In this document: positions 44,570 through 53,979 of the stretch, piece by piece
How positions within the stretch are numbered: the first letter of the stretch is position 1
How the letters are laid out: each line of letters begins with the position of its first letter
NCBI GenBank assembly: GCA_001830425.1
Contig: MIAA01000029.1
Span: forward strand, 1 to 58,408
DNA length: 58,408 nucleotides
Source of the DNA: Rhodospirillales bacterium RIFCSPLOWO2_02_FULL_58_16
GTDB lineage: Bacteria; Pseudomonadota; Alphaproteobacteria; Rhodospirillales; 2-02-FULL-58-16
Reading direction: 5' to 3'
The notes under the pieces: model-generated
Database searches by the model: none
What the model was told of the DNA's origin: nothing
What the model saw: the letters and a program-made list of their open reading frames with translations, nothing else
Program-made: the position numbers and the translations under genes

Positions 44570-46963
44570 ATGTTTGTCCGTGACCGTTTCACAACCTTTT
44601 GCTCTGCGAACAGAATCATCGGTCTCGGGTTCTGTCTGGCGGTTGCCGTCGGCGGCCTCTTTGGAGTCTGCTCGAATGCCGCCGCCCAGGATAGCGGCAA
44701 AGCGTCTGCCGCATCGGCTTCGCAAGGGGACAAAAGCTCGCTCAAGACCGCCCGCAACGCTCTTGACGGCGGGCAATTCGGGGAAGCCGCCGAGATTCTG
44801 AGAAAACTCGCCGACAAGGGCAACGCCGACGCCCAGACATTGCTCGGCGACCTTTACCTGACCGGGCGAGGCGTTCCGGCGAATAATTCGATGACCTGGC
44901 ACTGGTACAAGCGCGCCGCCGTGCAGGGCGACGCCGCCGCCCAGTACAAAATCGGCTATATGTACCAGAACGGCATCGGAATTCCCGCCGACCCCAAGGC
45001 CGCCATCGAATGGTACGGCCACGCCGCCAAGCAGAAACTCCCGGCGGCTCAAATCAAGCTGGCCCAGCTTCTCAAATCAAAACATGGTCCTTTCTATCCC
45101 GATATGCTGAAGTTGCTGGGGAAAATTGCCCCACGCAATCCAAGAGCGGCGCTCATCCTGGAAAAAATCGCCGCCACGGGCAGCGCAACCGCCCTGAATA
45201 TCCTCAAGGAACTGCCCTACTCCATCAGGAGATTGAACGGCGCTCCCCCTCCCTCGTTCGGCGACGCCGCCGATAAAGCCATTGCCGATTTCCTGAACGG
45301 CGACCACAAGATGGCGCTGGAAACTTTCACCGCTCTGGCAAACGCCGACAAAGCCGAGGGCTTTTTCGGCCTCGGAATCATGTATAGCGCCGGGGCCGGG
45401 TTGCCGCCCGATTACGCCAAGGCGGCAGAGAATTATCGCAAGGCCGCCGACAAGGGAAATGCCGCCGCCCAGTCCTCCCTGGGACGACTTTATCTTGAAG
45501 GCAGGGGCGTGCCCAAGGACAATACCGAGGCATTAAAATGGCTTATCATGTCCGCCAAGCAAGGCGACTCCGGCGCCGTGAACGCCTTGGGCCTCATGCA
45601 ATGGGAGGGCCTCGGCGTCCCCAAGAACTACGATGAGGCAATCAACAACTTCCGGGTCGCCGCCAAGGAAGGAAACGCCGCCGCCTTCAGCAATATCGCC
45701 AAGGCGTATACTTACGGCAAGGGCGTCCCCAAGGACTTCATCCAGGCCCACCTTTGGCTCAACCTCGCCATAAACCAGGGCGATGAATCGGCGTTAGAGG
45801 CGCGCTCCAAGCTGGAGACGCGATTGTCTTCCGGGCAGATTGCCGAAGCCGAATGGCTTTACCTGGAAAAGATGAAACCGGAACCGGCAGCCGTCGCCGC
45901 CATCGAAAAAATAGACGTCGGCAACGCTACGCCCAAGCAACTGACCAGCCTCGGCATCAGGCGCCAGTACGGACGCGACGTTCCCCAAAGCGACGTTGAA
46001 GCGGTGAAACTGTACCGCGCCGCCGCCGATCAGGGATACGCCAAGGCGCAAAGCAACCTTGCCTACATGTACAAGACCGGGCGGGGGGTCGATCAGAACC
46101 CTATAGAGGCGGCAAGGCTGTACCGTCTGGCCGCCGAGCAGGGGTACGCCAAGGCCCAGAAAAACATCGGCATCATGCACCAGTTCGGAAAGGGCATCCC
46201 CAAGGACGACACCGAGGCGGTGAAGTGGTATCGCATGGCCGCCGAACAGGGGGACGCCAAATCCCAGAACAACCTTGCCTTCATGTACCGATCCGGGCGC
46301 GGCGTTGAAAAAAACTACAAGGAAGCGGAGAAGTGGTATCGTCTGGCCGCCGAGCAGGGACACGCCAAGGCGCAAAAGAGCCTCGGCGTCTTTTACCAGT
46401 TCGGACGCGGCGTTAAAAAAGACAATGCCGAGGCGGCGAAGTGGTACGCCCTGGCCGCCGAACAGGGAAACGCCAAGGCCCAGGGCGATCTCGCCTTCAT
46501 GTACAAGTTCGGCCTGGGCGTCTCCAGGGATTATGAAACTGCGGTCAAGTGGTTCAAAAAGGCCGCCGACCGGAAAGACGCTCGCGGCCAAAAAGGCCTT
46601 GCCGACATGTACCTTGAAGGCAAGGGCGTCGAACGCGATTTTGCCAAGGCGGTTGACCTGTACCTGATGGCGATCGACCAGAATTACGCCAAAGCCCAGG
46701 AAACCCTCGACGACATGATCAAGAAAAGGCTGGGCGCGCCGAAAGATTATGAGAAAGCGGCGGATTTATACCGTGCGGCGGCGGATGCGGGAAAGGCCAA
46801 GGCCCAGAACACCCTCGGCTTGATGTACGGATACGGGCTGGGCGTCGATAAGAACTTCGAGGCGTCCGAAAAATGGCTCCTTCTGGCGAGCAAACAGGGG
46901 AACGCCGAGGCCAAGAGCAATCTTGCCGATCTAAAAAACAGAAAGACGAAGGGTACCTTCTGA
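44570..46963 (+). CDS. secreted Sel1-repeat protein
   Basis: 797 residues. A signal peptide (hydrophobic core GLGFCLAVAVGGLFGV, cleavage near NAAA-QD at about 40) precedes around 18 Sel1-like repeats of 36 residues (pattern A-x2-LG-x-MY-x2-G-x-GV-x-x-D…A-x-x-WY-x-x-AA-x-x-G). The last ten are very regular and alternate ‘…MYK/R.GRGV’ and ‘…QFGKG’ forms, suggesting duplication in pairs. Sel1 solenoids bind proteins or peptidoglycan-associated partners. The start was placed at the ATG giving the signal peptide. The pilin gene follows with a one-base overlap. Confidence 0.85.
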   Translation: MFVRDRFTTFCSANRIIGLGFCLAVAVGGLFGVCSNAAAQDSGKASAASASQGDKSSLKTARNALDGGQFGEAAEILRKLADKGNADAQTLLGDLYLTGRGVPANNSMTWHWYKRAAVQGDAAAQYKIGYMYQNGIGIPADPKAAIEWYGHAAKQKLPAAQIKLAQLLKSKHGPFYPDMLKLLGKIAPRNPRAALILEKIAATGSATALNILKELPYSIRRLNGAPPPSFGDAADKAIADFLNGDHKMALETFTALANADKAEGFFGLGIMYSAGAGLPPDYAKAAENYRKAADKGNAAAQSSLGRLYLEGRGVPKDNTEALKWLIMSAKQGDSGAVNALGLMQWEGLGVPKNYDEAINNFRVAAKEGNAAAFSNIAKAYTYGKGVPKDFIQAHLWLNLAINQGDESALEARSKLETRLSSGQIAEAEWLYLEKMKPEPAAVAAIEKIDVGNATPKQLTSLGIRRQYGRDVPQSDVEAVKLYRAAADQGYAKAQSNLAYMYKTGRGVDQNPIEAARLYRLAAEQGYAKAQKNIGIMHQFGKGIPKDDTEAVKWYRMAAEQGDAKSQNNLAFMYRSGRGVEKNYKEAEKWYRLAAEQGHAKAQKSLGVFYQFGRGVKKDNAEAAKWYALAAEQGNAKAQGDLAFMYKFGLGVSRDYETAVKWFKKAADRKDARGQKGLADMYLEGKGVERDFAKAVDLYLMAIDQNYAKAQETLDDMIKKRLGAPKDYEKAADLYRAAADAGKAKAQNTLGLMYGYGLGVDKNFEASEKWLLLASKQGNAEAKSNLADLKNRKTKGTF

Positions 46964-47349
46964 TGCCCGTAACCGACCCGCCGAAAATCGTAAAATTTTC
47001 AAAGTATCGGAATCTGTCCGATTTCACCAGGGACCTGTTGTCCGGCGCCGCCGGCGTAACGGCGGTCGAGTATGTGGTTATCATCTGCTTTACCGCCGCC
47101 ATGGCCATCATCTCATGGGGCTATCTCGGCGGCAATCTCCAGACCTTGTTCACCAACGTCGGCTGTTATCTTACCGGAAGCGCCAATTGTTCAACCGGCG
47201 ACGAAGAAGATGACGCCGTCGTCGCCGCCGCCGCCGAATCAGACGAAAGCGACGACGACGAGGATGATTCCGATAACCAGGGCGACGACGAAGACGACTC
47301 CGACGAAGATAACGGCGACGACGGCGGAGACGATGAGGAGGAGGACTAA
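46963..47349 (+). CDS. Flp-like pilin with hyperacidic C-terminal tail
   Basis: 128 residues. The core GAAGVTAVEYVVI matches Flp/Fap type IVb pilins: cleavage after Gly31 would leave Glu at mature position 5, then a single hydrophobic helix to about residue 52. Two cysteines (68, 76) follow. Residues 80–128 form an extreme tail in which 31 of 49 residues are Asp or Glu, with Ser, Gly, Asn and Ala and no basic residue. Ordinary Flp pilins end soon after the helix. No tad assembly or prepilin peptidase gene is nearby. It is coupled to the Sel1 gene (TGATG), and its stop overlaps that of the convergent ATP-grasp gene. Confidence 0.8.
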   Translation: MPVTDPPKIVKFSKYRNLSDFTRDLLSGAAGVTAVEYVVIICFTAAMAIISWGYLGGNLQTLFTNVGCYLTGSANCSTGDEEDDAVVAAAAESDESDDDEDDSDNQGDDEDDSDEDNGDDGGDDEEED

Positions 47350-48623
47350 GCGATCTTCCTGTCGATCATCCTGTTGAAGGCGCCGGTAACATTCTGAAGG
47401 TATGGAGTCAGGTAAGGGAACTTGCGGGCATGGCCGAAATGATGGCGCATCGCCGGATTTAGTTCAAAAATCAAAATCCTTCCATCGTCCATGATGTCGA
47501 AGTCGATGCCGAAATAATCAAGCCCGACCGGCTTATACAGCCCTTTAAGACATTCGTATTGATCGTGTCCGATATAGTTCCTGCCGTCGGCCAGGAATGA
47601 TTTTTCATCCTCCATCATCCATTCATTTTGCGTCATAATTTTTGCCCTGTTTTCGCCATGCACGTTCCATGTGGTGTCGATATGGCAAACAACGGGGTAC
47701 AGTTGACCATCGACGCAGAAGAACCTCATCTTCCTGAAGAAGCTGCCGAGGAGCAAACTTTCCACATATTGGATAACGTATAATTCCTTCGCCTGCCCCC
47801 CCTTCACATAGGCCGTCAAGTGATGGGGGGCCGTTATCATCGAGAATGTTCTTCCGGTCTGGCTACCGGGTTCCCTGACCAGAAACGGATAGGCGAAACC
47901 GTTTTCCTCAACGGCTTTTATCAGCGCCCCGCCGTCCGCGCCGTCCGTCGCCAGGCGGACGGTTTTGGGGAAGACGATGCCGTCGATCCCGCCGAGCCGT
48001 CGGTAATTTCTGTCCCTGGAGGTTTCCGCCACCTTGTCGGGGTGGTTGATGAGCGGAACATTCCCCTTGCGGCGAAGAAATTCCGCCAGCGCCGTCAGCG
48101 AGTTAAGTTCCACATCCGGGTCGGCTATGGAGTTGATGATGATGTCGAATTCGGGAATATCATCGCAAGACAGGATATTATTATCCTGAACAAGGAAATT
48201 AATGGTCTCGTATCTGTCCATGTCGGTCAGGTGCGTATCCGAGAAATTGCCGCCGGAAAGCTTGATCTTGTATTGCCCCTTGCTGTTCCTGCCCAAGGTG
48301 TAACGGCTATTGTCGATGCCCCTGACCCGTAATATGCGGGCCGTCGGCTCTTTTCTGCATTTCTTGACGATAAATGGTTTTCGGCGAACGCCCTCGCCGA
48401 GAATCGATGCCGCCGCCTCCGTCTCTCCGCGATAAAAGCGGATCGCCGACAGGAAGATATGCGCCATGGTGTTGTCCGGTTCTGTTTCCAGAACCTTAAG
48501 ACATGCCGCCGCAGCCTCGTCGAATTCCCCTTTTCCGATCAGGGCGCCCGTCGAATTATTATAGAACTCGGCATCGCCGTAAGCGGGCGAAGCGTCAGTT
48601 GTTGTTTTGTCCTGATCGGTCAT
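47346..48623 (-). CDS. TPR–ATP-grasp protein
   Basis: 425 residues. The first ~95 form two TPR-like helical pairs (FDEAAAACLKVLETEPDN; YRGETEAAASIL). The C-terminal ~250 resemble an ATP-grasp ligase: AYPFLVREPGSQTG, then YVIQYV, DYFGIDFDIMDDG and the metal-binding end ILIFELNPAMRH. ATP-grasp enzymes join a carboxylate to an amine, thiol or alcohol through an acyl phosphate. RimK and graspetide ligases use Glu/Asp of proteins as substrate. The substrate here is unknown; the acidic pilin encoded convergently is a candidate by position only. No signal peptide, so it acts in the cytoplasm. Confidence 0.75.
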   Translation of the reverse strand: MTDQDKTTTDASPAYGDAEFYNNSTGALIGKGEFDEAAAACLKVLETEPDNTMAHIFLSAIRFYRGETEAAASILGEGVRRKPFIVKKCRKEPTARILRVRGIDNSRYTLGRNSKGQYKIKLSGGNFSDTHLTDMDRYETINFLVQDNNILSCDDIPEFDIIINSIADPDVELNSLTALAEFLRRKGNVPLINHPDKVAETSRDRNYRRLGGIDGIVFPKTVRLATDGADGGALIKAVEENGFAYPFLVREPGSQTGRTFSMITAPHHLTAYVKGGQAKELYVIQYVESLLLGSFFRKMRFFCVDGQLYPVVCHIDTTWNVHGENRAKIMTQNEWMMEDEKSFLADGRNYIGHDQYECLKGLYKPVGLDYFGIDFDIMDDGRILIFELNPAMRHHFGHARKFPYLTPYLQNVTGAFNRMIDRKIA

Positions 48624-48706
48624 GATTCCACTCTATCCGATTGCAATGTCCCCGTTAAACAGGCAACATTTACGCCATGATAATCCGCTCGGAGCCGCAC
48701 GTTAAA

Positions 48707-50725
48707 ATGCCCGCCGCAAAAAATCGGATCAAGGCGCTGGTTCTGCTCATGGCCGTCGCCGCCATGCCGGCCTGGGGCGCATCCGCCGCCGATCCGCCCC
48801 CGCAGGAAAACAGCGAAGCCGCCGCAGCCGCCAAGGCCGCCAAGGCGCTGGAGGAAGTGCAGGGCGCCCTGGCCGGCGGCGACGACAAAAAAATCGCCAG
48901 AAACCTGGAAGCCCTGGCTAAATCCGGCAACGCCAAAGCCCAGGCCATGATCGGCGATCTCTACCTTGAAGGCAAAGGCGTCGAGGCAAACAACTCAATG
49001 GCATGGCACTGGTACAAACGCGCCGCCGAGAACGAGGACGCAGAAGGACAGTTCAAGCTCGCAGAATTGTACCGCCTGGGCGTAGGCGTCCCCTTCAGTC
49101 TGGCCGGCGCCGCAGAATGGTACGCCAAGGCCGCCGAAAAAGATCACCTTAAGGCGCAAAAGCACCTCGGCCTGCTCTATGCGGGGAAGTTCGGCAGTTC
49201 CAAGGTGGATAAAAAGAAGGCGGAGGAATGGCTGGACATGGCCGCCAAGAAGGGAGATGTCGAGGCGGAGCAAGCCCTCGATGAATTGTACGACAGCGGT
49301 TATGAGTCGCCTTTCAGACAAGGCCGGACCCTTTCCGTTGACGAAGCCGATATTGATACCGATGTCGGATTTATCCACATGGTCATCACCAACGCCATAA
49401 ACGCCATGATCCCGCCGAACGCGACCATGAAAATGAACGGGCCGGTGCGCGTCGCGGAAGAGGACCAGGGCTGGTTCGCCGTTTCCATCCCGGATTTCGC
49501 GTTCGTCAGGAGTGACGGCTCCGGCGTTTCTTTTGCCGAATCCGGTTTAAAGATCAAGCCGGAAGACGGCAATATCAAGGACGCACACGCCTACAGGGTC
49601 AACGTGACCCTGCCGGCGCGGATACGGGCGACCATGGTTGATATGAATAATAGCCGGAAACTGGTCATAACCCACAACCAGAAACGATTTAACGGCCTGT
49701 GGCATCCCGAAAGCAATCGCTTCGCCGAGGCCGATATCGAACTGACGAATATATTGATCAAGGAACCGGAAAAATCGCTGACCGTCGCCGCCGACCGTTT
49801 TGTGATTGCCGGCAACCGGAAGGGAGCCTCCCCCGGAACATCGGGCGGCGTCTACCGTATGGGAATCGCCAAAATTGCCGTCACCACTCCCGGCGTCAGA
49901 TTGGCGTCTCTGGAATCAATGGAAATAACCGGCAACATCGGGGGCTTTGATGACAAAGCCTTTACCGACAACATCAGGCTGATTTCTCAAAACGCCATGC
50001 CCAAGACGACGTCCCGCCTTAGTCCCGACGCATCAAGGGAACTGACAAAAAAGATGGCGCTGACGGCGTTGCGCGCGGCGCCGAATATGGGAGTTGATCT
50101 GAAACTGGTCAACCTGGAAATCAACGATGATAAAGGCAAGTCTGTCGGATCGCTGGGCGGCCTGAACTTCTCCGCCGCATGGGGGCTGGAGATGCCTTAC
50201 GCCGCCCTCTCCCTCGCCTATGCCCACAACAACCTGAAAGCCGCCGACAGCCGATCACAGGCCGTCGCCCCTCACGACGCCGCCGTCAGCATCAAGGTCG
50301 AGCGCTTGCCGATCGAGGCGGTTTTGGAGGCATTGTTTGATCGGCAATCATTTTCTACCGCCGGCATCCGCAGTCTGTCGGCGCAGGCGGGAACCAAAAT
50401 CATCGCCAGGGCCGATATGAACGCCGTCAAGGCCGGCCTCACCCTGGACGGTCTGCTGAAAGCCGACGCCGCGTCCGTCTACGGCGTTTCGGGAGGCTTC
50501 GATCTCGCGGTCAAAGGAATCGACAAAATCAAGGAAGCGGCGACCAAGGACCCCAAAAATGTAGAGCCGATTTTTCTGTTGCTCACGAATATGTTATCCG
50601 ATCTGGCGGTTGCCGGACCCGGCCCCGACGGCGATGATACGGCCAGGTTCCACATCGACATAACCGCCGACGGGAAGGTTCTGATCAACGGAAATGACAT
50701 GGCGACGGCTGCCGCCAACAAGTAA
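48707..50725 (+). CDS. secreted protein with N-terminal Sel1 repeats and unknown C-terminal domain
   Basis: About 672 residues. After a signal peptide (KALVLLMAVAAMPAWGASA) and an Ala-rich helix come three to four Sel1 repeats. The repeat AMIGDLYLEGKGVEANNSMAW, cited by its ends, is nearly the same as in the 44570–46963 protein, so the two share ancestry. From about residue 200 there is a long beta-rich region (WFAVSIPDFAF, YRVNVTLPARIR, SLTVAADRFVI) recalling the repetitive lipid- or envelope-associated DUF945/DUF2125 proteins, but this is not certain. An upstream ATG at 48677 is possible; the chosen one gives a normal signal peptide. Confidence 0.72.
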   Translation: MPAAKNRIKALVLLMAVAAMPAWGASAADPPPQENSEAAAAAKAAKALEEVQGALAGGDDKKIARNLEALAKSGNAKAQAMIGDLYLEGKGVEANNSMAWHWYKRAAENEDAEGQFKLAELYRLGVGVPFSLAGAAEWYAKAAEKDHLKAQKHLGLLYAGKFGSSKVDKKKAEEWLDMAAKKGDVEAEQALDELYDSGYESPFRQGRTLSVDEADIDTDVGFIHMVITNAINAMIPPNATMKMNGPVRVAEEDQGWFAVSIPDFAFVRSDGSGVSFAESGLKIKPEDGNIKDAHAYRVNVTLPARIRATMVDMNNSRKLVITHNQKRFNGLWHPESNRFAEADIELTNILIKEPEKSLTVAADRFVIAGNRKGASPGTSGGVYRMGIAKIAVTTPGVRLASLESMEITGNIGGFDDKAFTDNIRLISQNAMPKTTSRLSPDASRELTKKMALTALRAAPNMGVDLKLVNLEINDDKGKSVGSLGGLNFSAAWGLEMPYAALSLAYAHNNLKAADSRSQAVAPHDAAVSIKVERLPIEAVLEALFDRQSFSTAGIRSLSAQAGTKIIARADMNAVKAGLTLDGLLKADAASVYGVSGGFDLAVKGIDKIKEAATKDPKNVEPIFLLLTNMLSDLAVAGPGPDGDDTARFHIDITADGKVLINGNDMATAAANK

Positions 50726-50774
50726 TGCCGAAGGTTATTAACGGTGCCCCCTATAGCATTAGAAGACGAAGTAG

Positions 50775-50918
50775 TATAACTCACGCAAAGACGCTAAGAC
50801 GCCAAGAAAGACAAAATGGAGAATGGGTATTAAGGAAGTTTTCTTCCTGCTTTTTCTTTTTTCTATCCTCCTCTGTGTCTCTGAGCCTCTGTTGTCATGC
50901 TTATTTCAGGGGTCAACC
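50775..50918. repeat. CACAGAG-type repeat, copy C (partial)
   Basis: The right half (GGAAGTTTTCTTCCTGCTTTTTC then CTCCTCTGTGTCTCTGAGCC, cited in part) matches copy B at 13680–13735. The left half instead carries TCACGCAAAGACGC and TAAGACGCCAAG units. It fills the convergent gap between the Sel1 gene and the kinase gene; no gene is seen in it. Confidence 0.65.
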
Positions 50919-50943
50919 ATTAATGGCCGATGGCATAAGCGCG

Positions 50944-52911
50944 TCATGACAGGGAGATGGTTCTTTCGGGCGGGAAGAGTACGGTCACCGTAGTGCCCTT
51001 GCCGATTTCGCTTTCGATTTCCAGGCGTCCGCCATGCAGTTCGGCAAGGCGATTCGACAAGGACAGCCCAAGCCCGGTCCCTTCGTGGGTGCGGGTCATG
51101 ACGTCGTCCACCTGCCCGAACGGCTTCAGCACCATGGGGATATCTTCGGCGGCAATGCCGCATCCGGTGTCGCTGACGCGCAGGGCAACGGCGCCGTTAT
51201 CATTAACCTCGGCGTCAACGATTACCCGCCCGTGCGGAAGATTGAATTTAATCGCATTGGACAGCAGGTTAAGGAGAATTTGTTTGACCCTGGTCTCGTC
51301 GGCAAGCAAGGGCGGAAGATCTTCGGACATTTCCAGAAGCAGGGTGATTTGACTGCTGTCGGCTGATTTCTGCATCAGCCTCATGCAAGGGACGGCCATC
51401 CTGAGGAGGTTGAACTTCTTTTCATCCAGGGCGAGGGTGCCTTTTTCCAGCTTGGAAATATCCAGAATGTCCGAGATAACATTAAGAAGGTGCTGGCCGG
51501 CATTGCGGATATCGGTCGCATAATCTTTGTATTTGTCCGAAAGCGTCCCGAACATCTCGTTTTTCATCATTTCGGAAAAGCCGATGATGCCGTTCAGAGG
51601 GGTGCGCAACTCATGGCTCATACTTGCCAGAAACCGGGACTTGGCGTAGTTGGCGAGTTCGGCCTCGTCCTTTGCTTTTTTGAGGTCGCGAGTCCTTTCC
51701 TCGACGCGAAGCTCCAGTTCAATATTGGCCTGCCTGAGAGCCTCCTCGGCGTATTCGCGCTCGATGATCTGATGATGCAGGTCATGGGTTCTTTCCTCGA
51801 CGCGAAGCTCCAGCTCGTCATGGGCCGTACGCAGTTGATCCGCAGCTTTCTTGCGCTCGGAGATATCGTTGATGACGGCGCTGAAATAGGACCTTCCTCC
51901 TGATTGCCAGGCGGTTAACGACAGTTCTATGGGAACCTCATGGCCGTTTTTATGCAATCCTGACAACTCGACGGTTTTGCCGACAATGCGGTATTGCCCG
52001 GTGCCGACCGCCCGCGCCATGCCCGCCAGATGCGCCTCCCTGTACCGTTCAGGGATAAGGCGGATCAGGGGTTGACCGATGATTTCACCGGCGCTGTAGC
52101 CGAACGCTTTCTCCGCTCCGGGATTCCATGTAGTGACGTTCCCGTTGTCGTTAATGGAAACGATCATCGCTACGGCGGACGTCTGGCAGATTGAGCGGAA
52201 TTTTTCCTCGCTTTCCTCAAGATCGGTTGCCGCCGCCTCTCTCTGCCGTTCGTAACGCCGGAATATGAAAGCGACGGCGACGGCAAAGGCAATGACGCCG
52301 ACTCCCAGCATGACGGACAGCAAAACAAACTTGTTCAGTTTGTCGGAGACTATTACCTGAAGCTCCGCTTCAAGCAGCTCCGATTGCTCGACGACATGGT
52401 TGAAGTGCAGACCGAATTCCTGGTCGCCGGCGCTTCCAATGGCGTTAGCCTGGGGGGTCAGTTCACGCCGTCGACCGATCCCTTCGATCTCCCCTATGTG
52501 GTGAACGATTTCAGTGACCAGCGCCCTCAGGGAGGGGGCGTCAAGGGGAACATAGACAACCCCTTTTCTAACGCCGCCTTCAAGCATGGCGTCGGCATAC
52601 CATTTTGCATCGGCTAAATGCGACCAAACGTCCTCGCTTTTGACCGACGGGTCGCCCTGGATCATTTCATCGAGCCGCAGGTGAAACAGCGCGATCTCGG
52701 CCTTGATCTCTTGGCTGGCGTTGATCATCGAGCCGATTTGCCGGGAGATGGCGGTTCCCGCTCCGGTTAATGTGCCGAGGACAACGATAATAATGACCGC
52801 CGTCACGGCGGCGGCTATGATCGGGTTCCGTTTTCGTGAAAATAGTCTCTTGCTCGCCATGCTTTGCAAATATCCCGAAAAGGCGCCGCCGAACGGCTGA
52901 TCATAATTCAT
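50944..52911 (-). CDS. membrane sensor histidine kinase with PAS domain
   Basis: 655 residues. Two transmembrane helices (about 29–52 and 193–217) enclose a ~140-residue periplasmic, mostly helical sensor. A PAS domain follows (NDNGNVTTWNPGAEKAFGYS, about 240–350), then two copies of an ELRVEERTxDL coiled-coil motif, HisKA (SHELRTPLNGIIGF, about residue 430) and HATPase (NLLSNAIKF, DTGCGIA, GTGLGLSLS). There is no receiver domain, so it must signal to a separate regulator; the response regulator at 53966–54481 is the nearest candidate. Confidence 0.9.
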   Translation of the reverse strand: MNYDQPFGGAFSGYLQSMASKRLFSRKRNPIIAAAVTAVIIIVVLGTLTGAGTAISRQIGSMINASQEIKAEIALFHLRLDEMIQGDPSVKSEDVWSHLADAKWYADAMLEGGVRKGVVYVPLDAPSLRALVTEIVHHIGEIEGIGRRRELTPQANAIGSAGDQEFGLHFNHVVEQSELLEAELQVIVSDKLNKFVLLSVMLGVGVIAFAVAVAFIFRRYERQREAAATDLEESEEKFRSICQTSAVAMIVSINDNGNVTTWNPGAEKAFGYSAGEIIGQPLIRLIPERYREAHLAGMARAVGTGQYRIVGKTVELSGLHKNGHEVPIELSLTAWQSGGRSYFSAVINDISERKKAADQLRTAHDELELRVEERTHDLHHQIIEREYAEEALRQANIELELRVEERTRDLKKAKDEAELANYAKSRFLASMSHELRTPLNGIIGFSEMMKNEMFGTLSDKYKDYATDIRNAGQHLLNVISDILDISKLEKGTLALDEKKFNLLRMAVPCMRLMQKSADSSQITLLLEMSEDLPPLLADETRVKQILLNLLSNAIKFNLPHGRVIVDAEVNDNGAVALRVSDTGCGIAAEDIPMVLKPFGQVDDVMTRTHEGTGLGLSLSNRLAELHGGRLEIESEIGKGTTVTVLFPPERTISLS

Positions 52912-52980
52912 TTTCGGTTGACATGATAGCCTCGCCTGCCTTCGACTCGCTACGATATGGGATATGAAAGGAGATAGTTG

Positions 52981-53979
52981 TTGCGCACGGCATTATTGAT
53001 CGTCGTTTTTCTTTTAGCCGCCGGGTCGCCCGCCGAAACGGCGGAGCAGCCGGAATTGTCCATGCCCATCGACTGCGATCCCGGCGAGACATGCTGGATC
53101 GTCAACTATATCGACCATGATCCGGGCGAGGGCGCCCGCGACTATGCCTGCGGCAACGTAACCTACGACGGCCACAACGGCGCCGACATCGCCATTGAGA
53201 ATAATGCCGTCATGCGCAGGGGCGTTGCCGTGCTTGCCGCCGCTCCGGGCGTCGTCATCGGTTACCGGGACAGGATGGAAGACATCGACTATCACAAGAT
53301 CGGCGGACGCAAGGCAATCAAGGGAGACGAATGCGGCAACAGCGTTCTCATCGATCACGGCGGCGGCTGGGAGAGCAAGTACTGCCACCTTCGCCTCGGC
53401 AGCGTTACGGTGCGCAACGGCGACAAGGTAAAGCGTGCGCAGAAGATCGGGCTGGTCGGACATTCCGGCCTGTCATCGTTCACCCATCTGCATATATCGG
53501 TTCGCCGCCAAGACCTGCCCGTCGATCCCTTCATCGGCCTTGAGCGTTCGCAGGAATGCGGGCCGGGGGCCTCTCCCTTGTGGGACAAACCGTCGCTGGA
53601 CAGGCTGGCTTATCGCACCGGCAGTATTTATTCCGCCGGGTTTGCCGGCAGGGACCCCGAAATGGAAATGATGGTCGAAGGCGACCTGGCCCGGACGGTT
53701 CTGCCGCGCCTGACGCCCGCCCTGATGTTTTGGGCGGGGGTGTTCAGGGTCAAGGCCGGGGATCGCATCAATCTGAAAATCTTTGCCCCGGACGGAACGC
53801 TGCTCAAGGAAAAGACCTCCACCGTCAACGAGGACCGGTTTCGACGCTTTGTTTTCACCGGCGTCCACCCCGGCAAGCAGCCCCTGGCCGTCGGCGAGTA
53901 TAAAGGAGAAGTCCGCTTGTTCCGCGACGACGCCGATCATCCGCAGCAAATCGTAAAGCGCTCCCTTACGGTTCGCTGA
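52981..53979 (+). CDS. secreted M23-family (LytM-like) metallopeptidase
   Basis: About 332 residues. A signal peptide (LLIVVFLLAAGSPAETAE) is followed by an M23 domain with zinc ligands in GHNGADI (His, Asp) and THLHIS (HxH), then a C-terminal beta domain of ~110 residues. Cysteines at about 33, 39, 58 and 122 suggest disulfide bonds. Such enzymes cut peptidoglycan cross-bridges or activate amidases. Two adjacent TTG codons (52978, 52981) can start; GGAG is seven bases before the second. There is no ATG near the signal peptide. Confidence 0.87.
   Translation: MRTALLIVVFLLAAGSPAETAEQPELSMPIDCDPGETCWIVNYIDHDPGEGARDYACGNVTYDGHNGADIAIENNAVMRRGVAVLAAAPGVVIGYRDRMEDIDYHKIGGRKAIKGDECGNSVLIDHGGGWESKYCHLRLGSVTVRNGDKVKRAQKIGLVGHSGLSSFTHLHISVRRQDLPVDPFIGLERSQECGPGASPLWDKPSLDRLAYRTGSIYSAGFAGRDPEMEMMVEGDLARTVLPRLTPALMFWAGVFRVKAGDRINLKIFAPDGTLLKEKTSTVNEDRFRRFVFTGVHPGKQPLAVGEYKGEVRLFRDDADHPQQIVKRSLTVR

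Noticed and set aside
45400-46950. Regular ~108-base periodic DNA repeats
   Set aside because: They are the coding sequence of 36-residue Sel1 repeats in frame, not an independent DNA repeat array.
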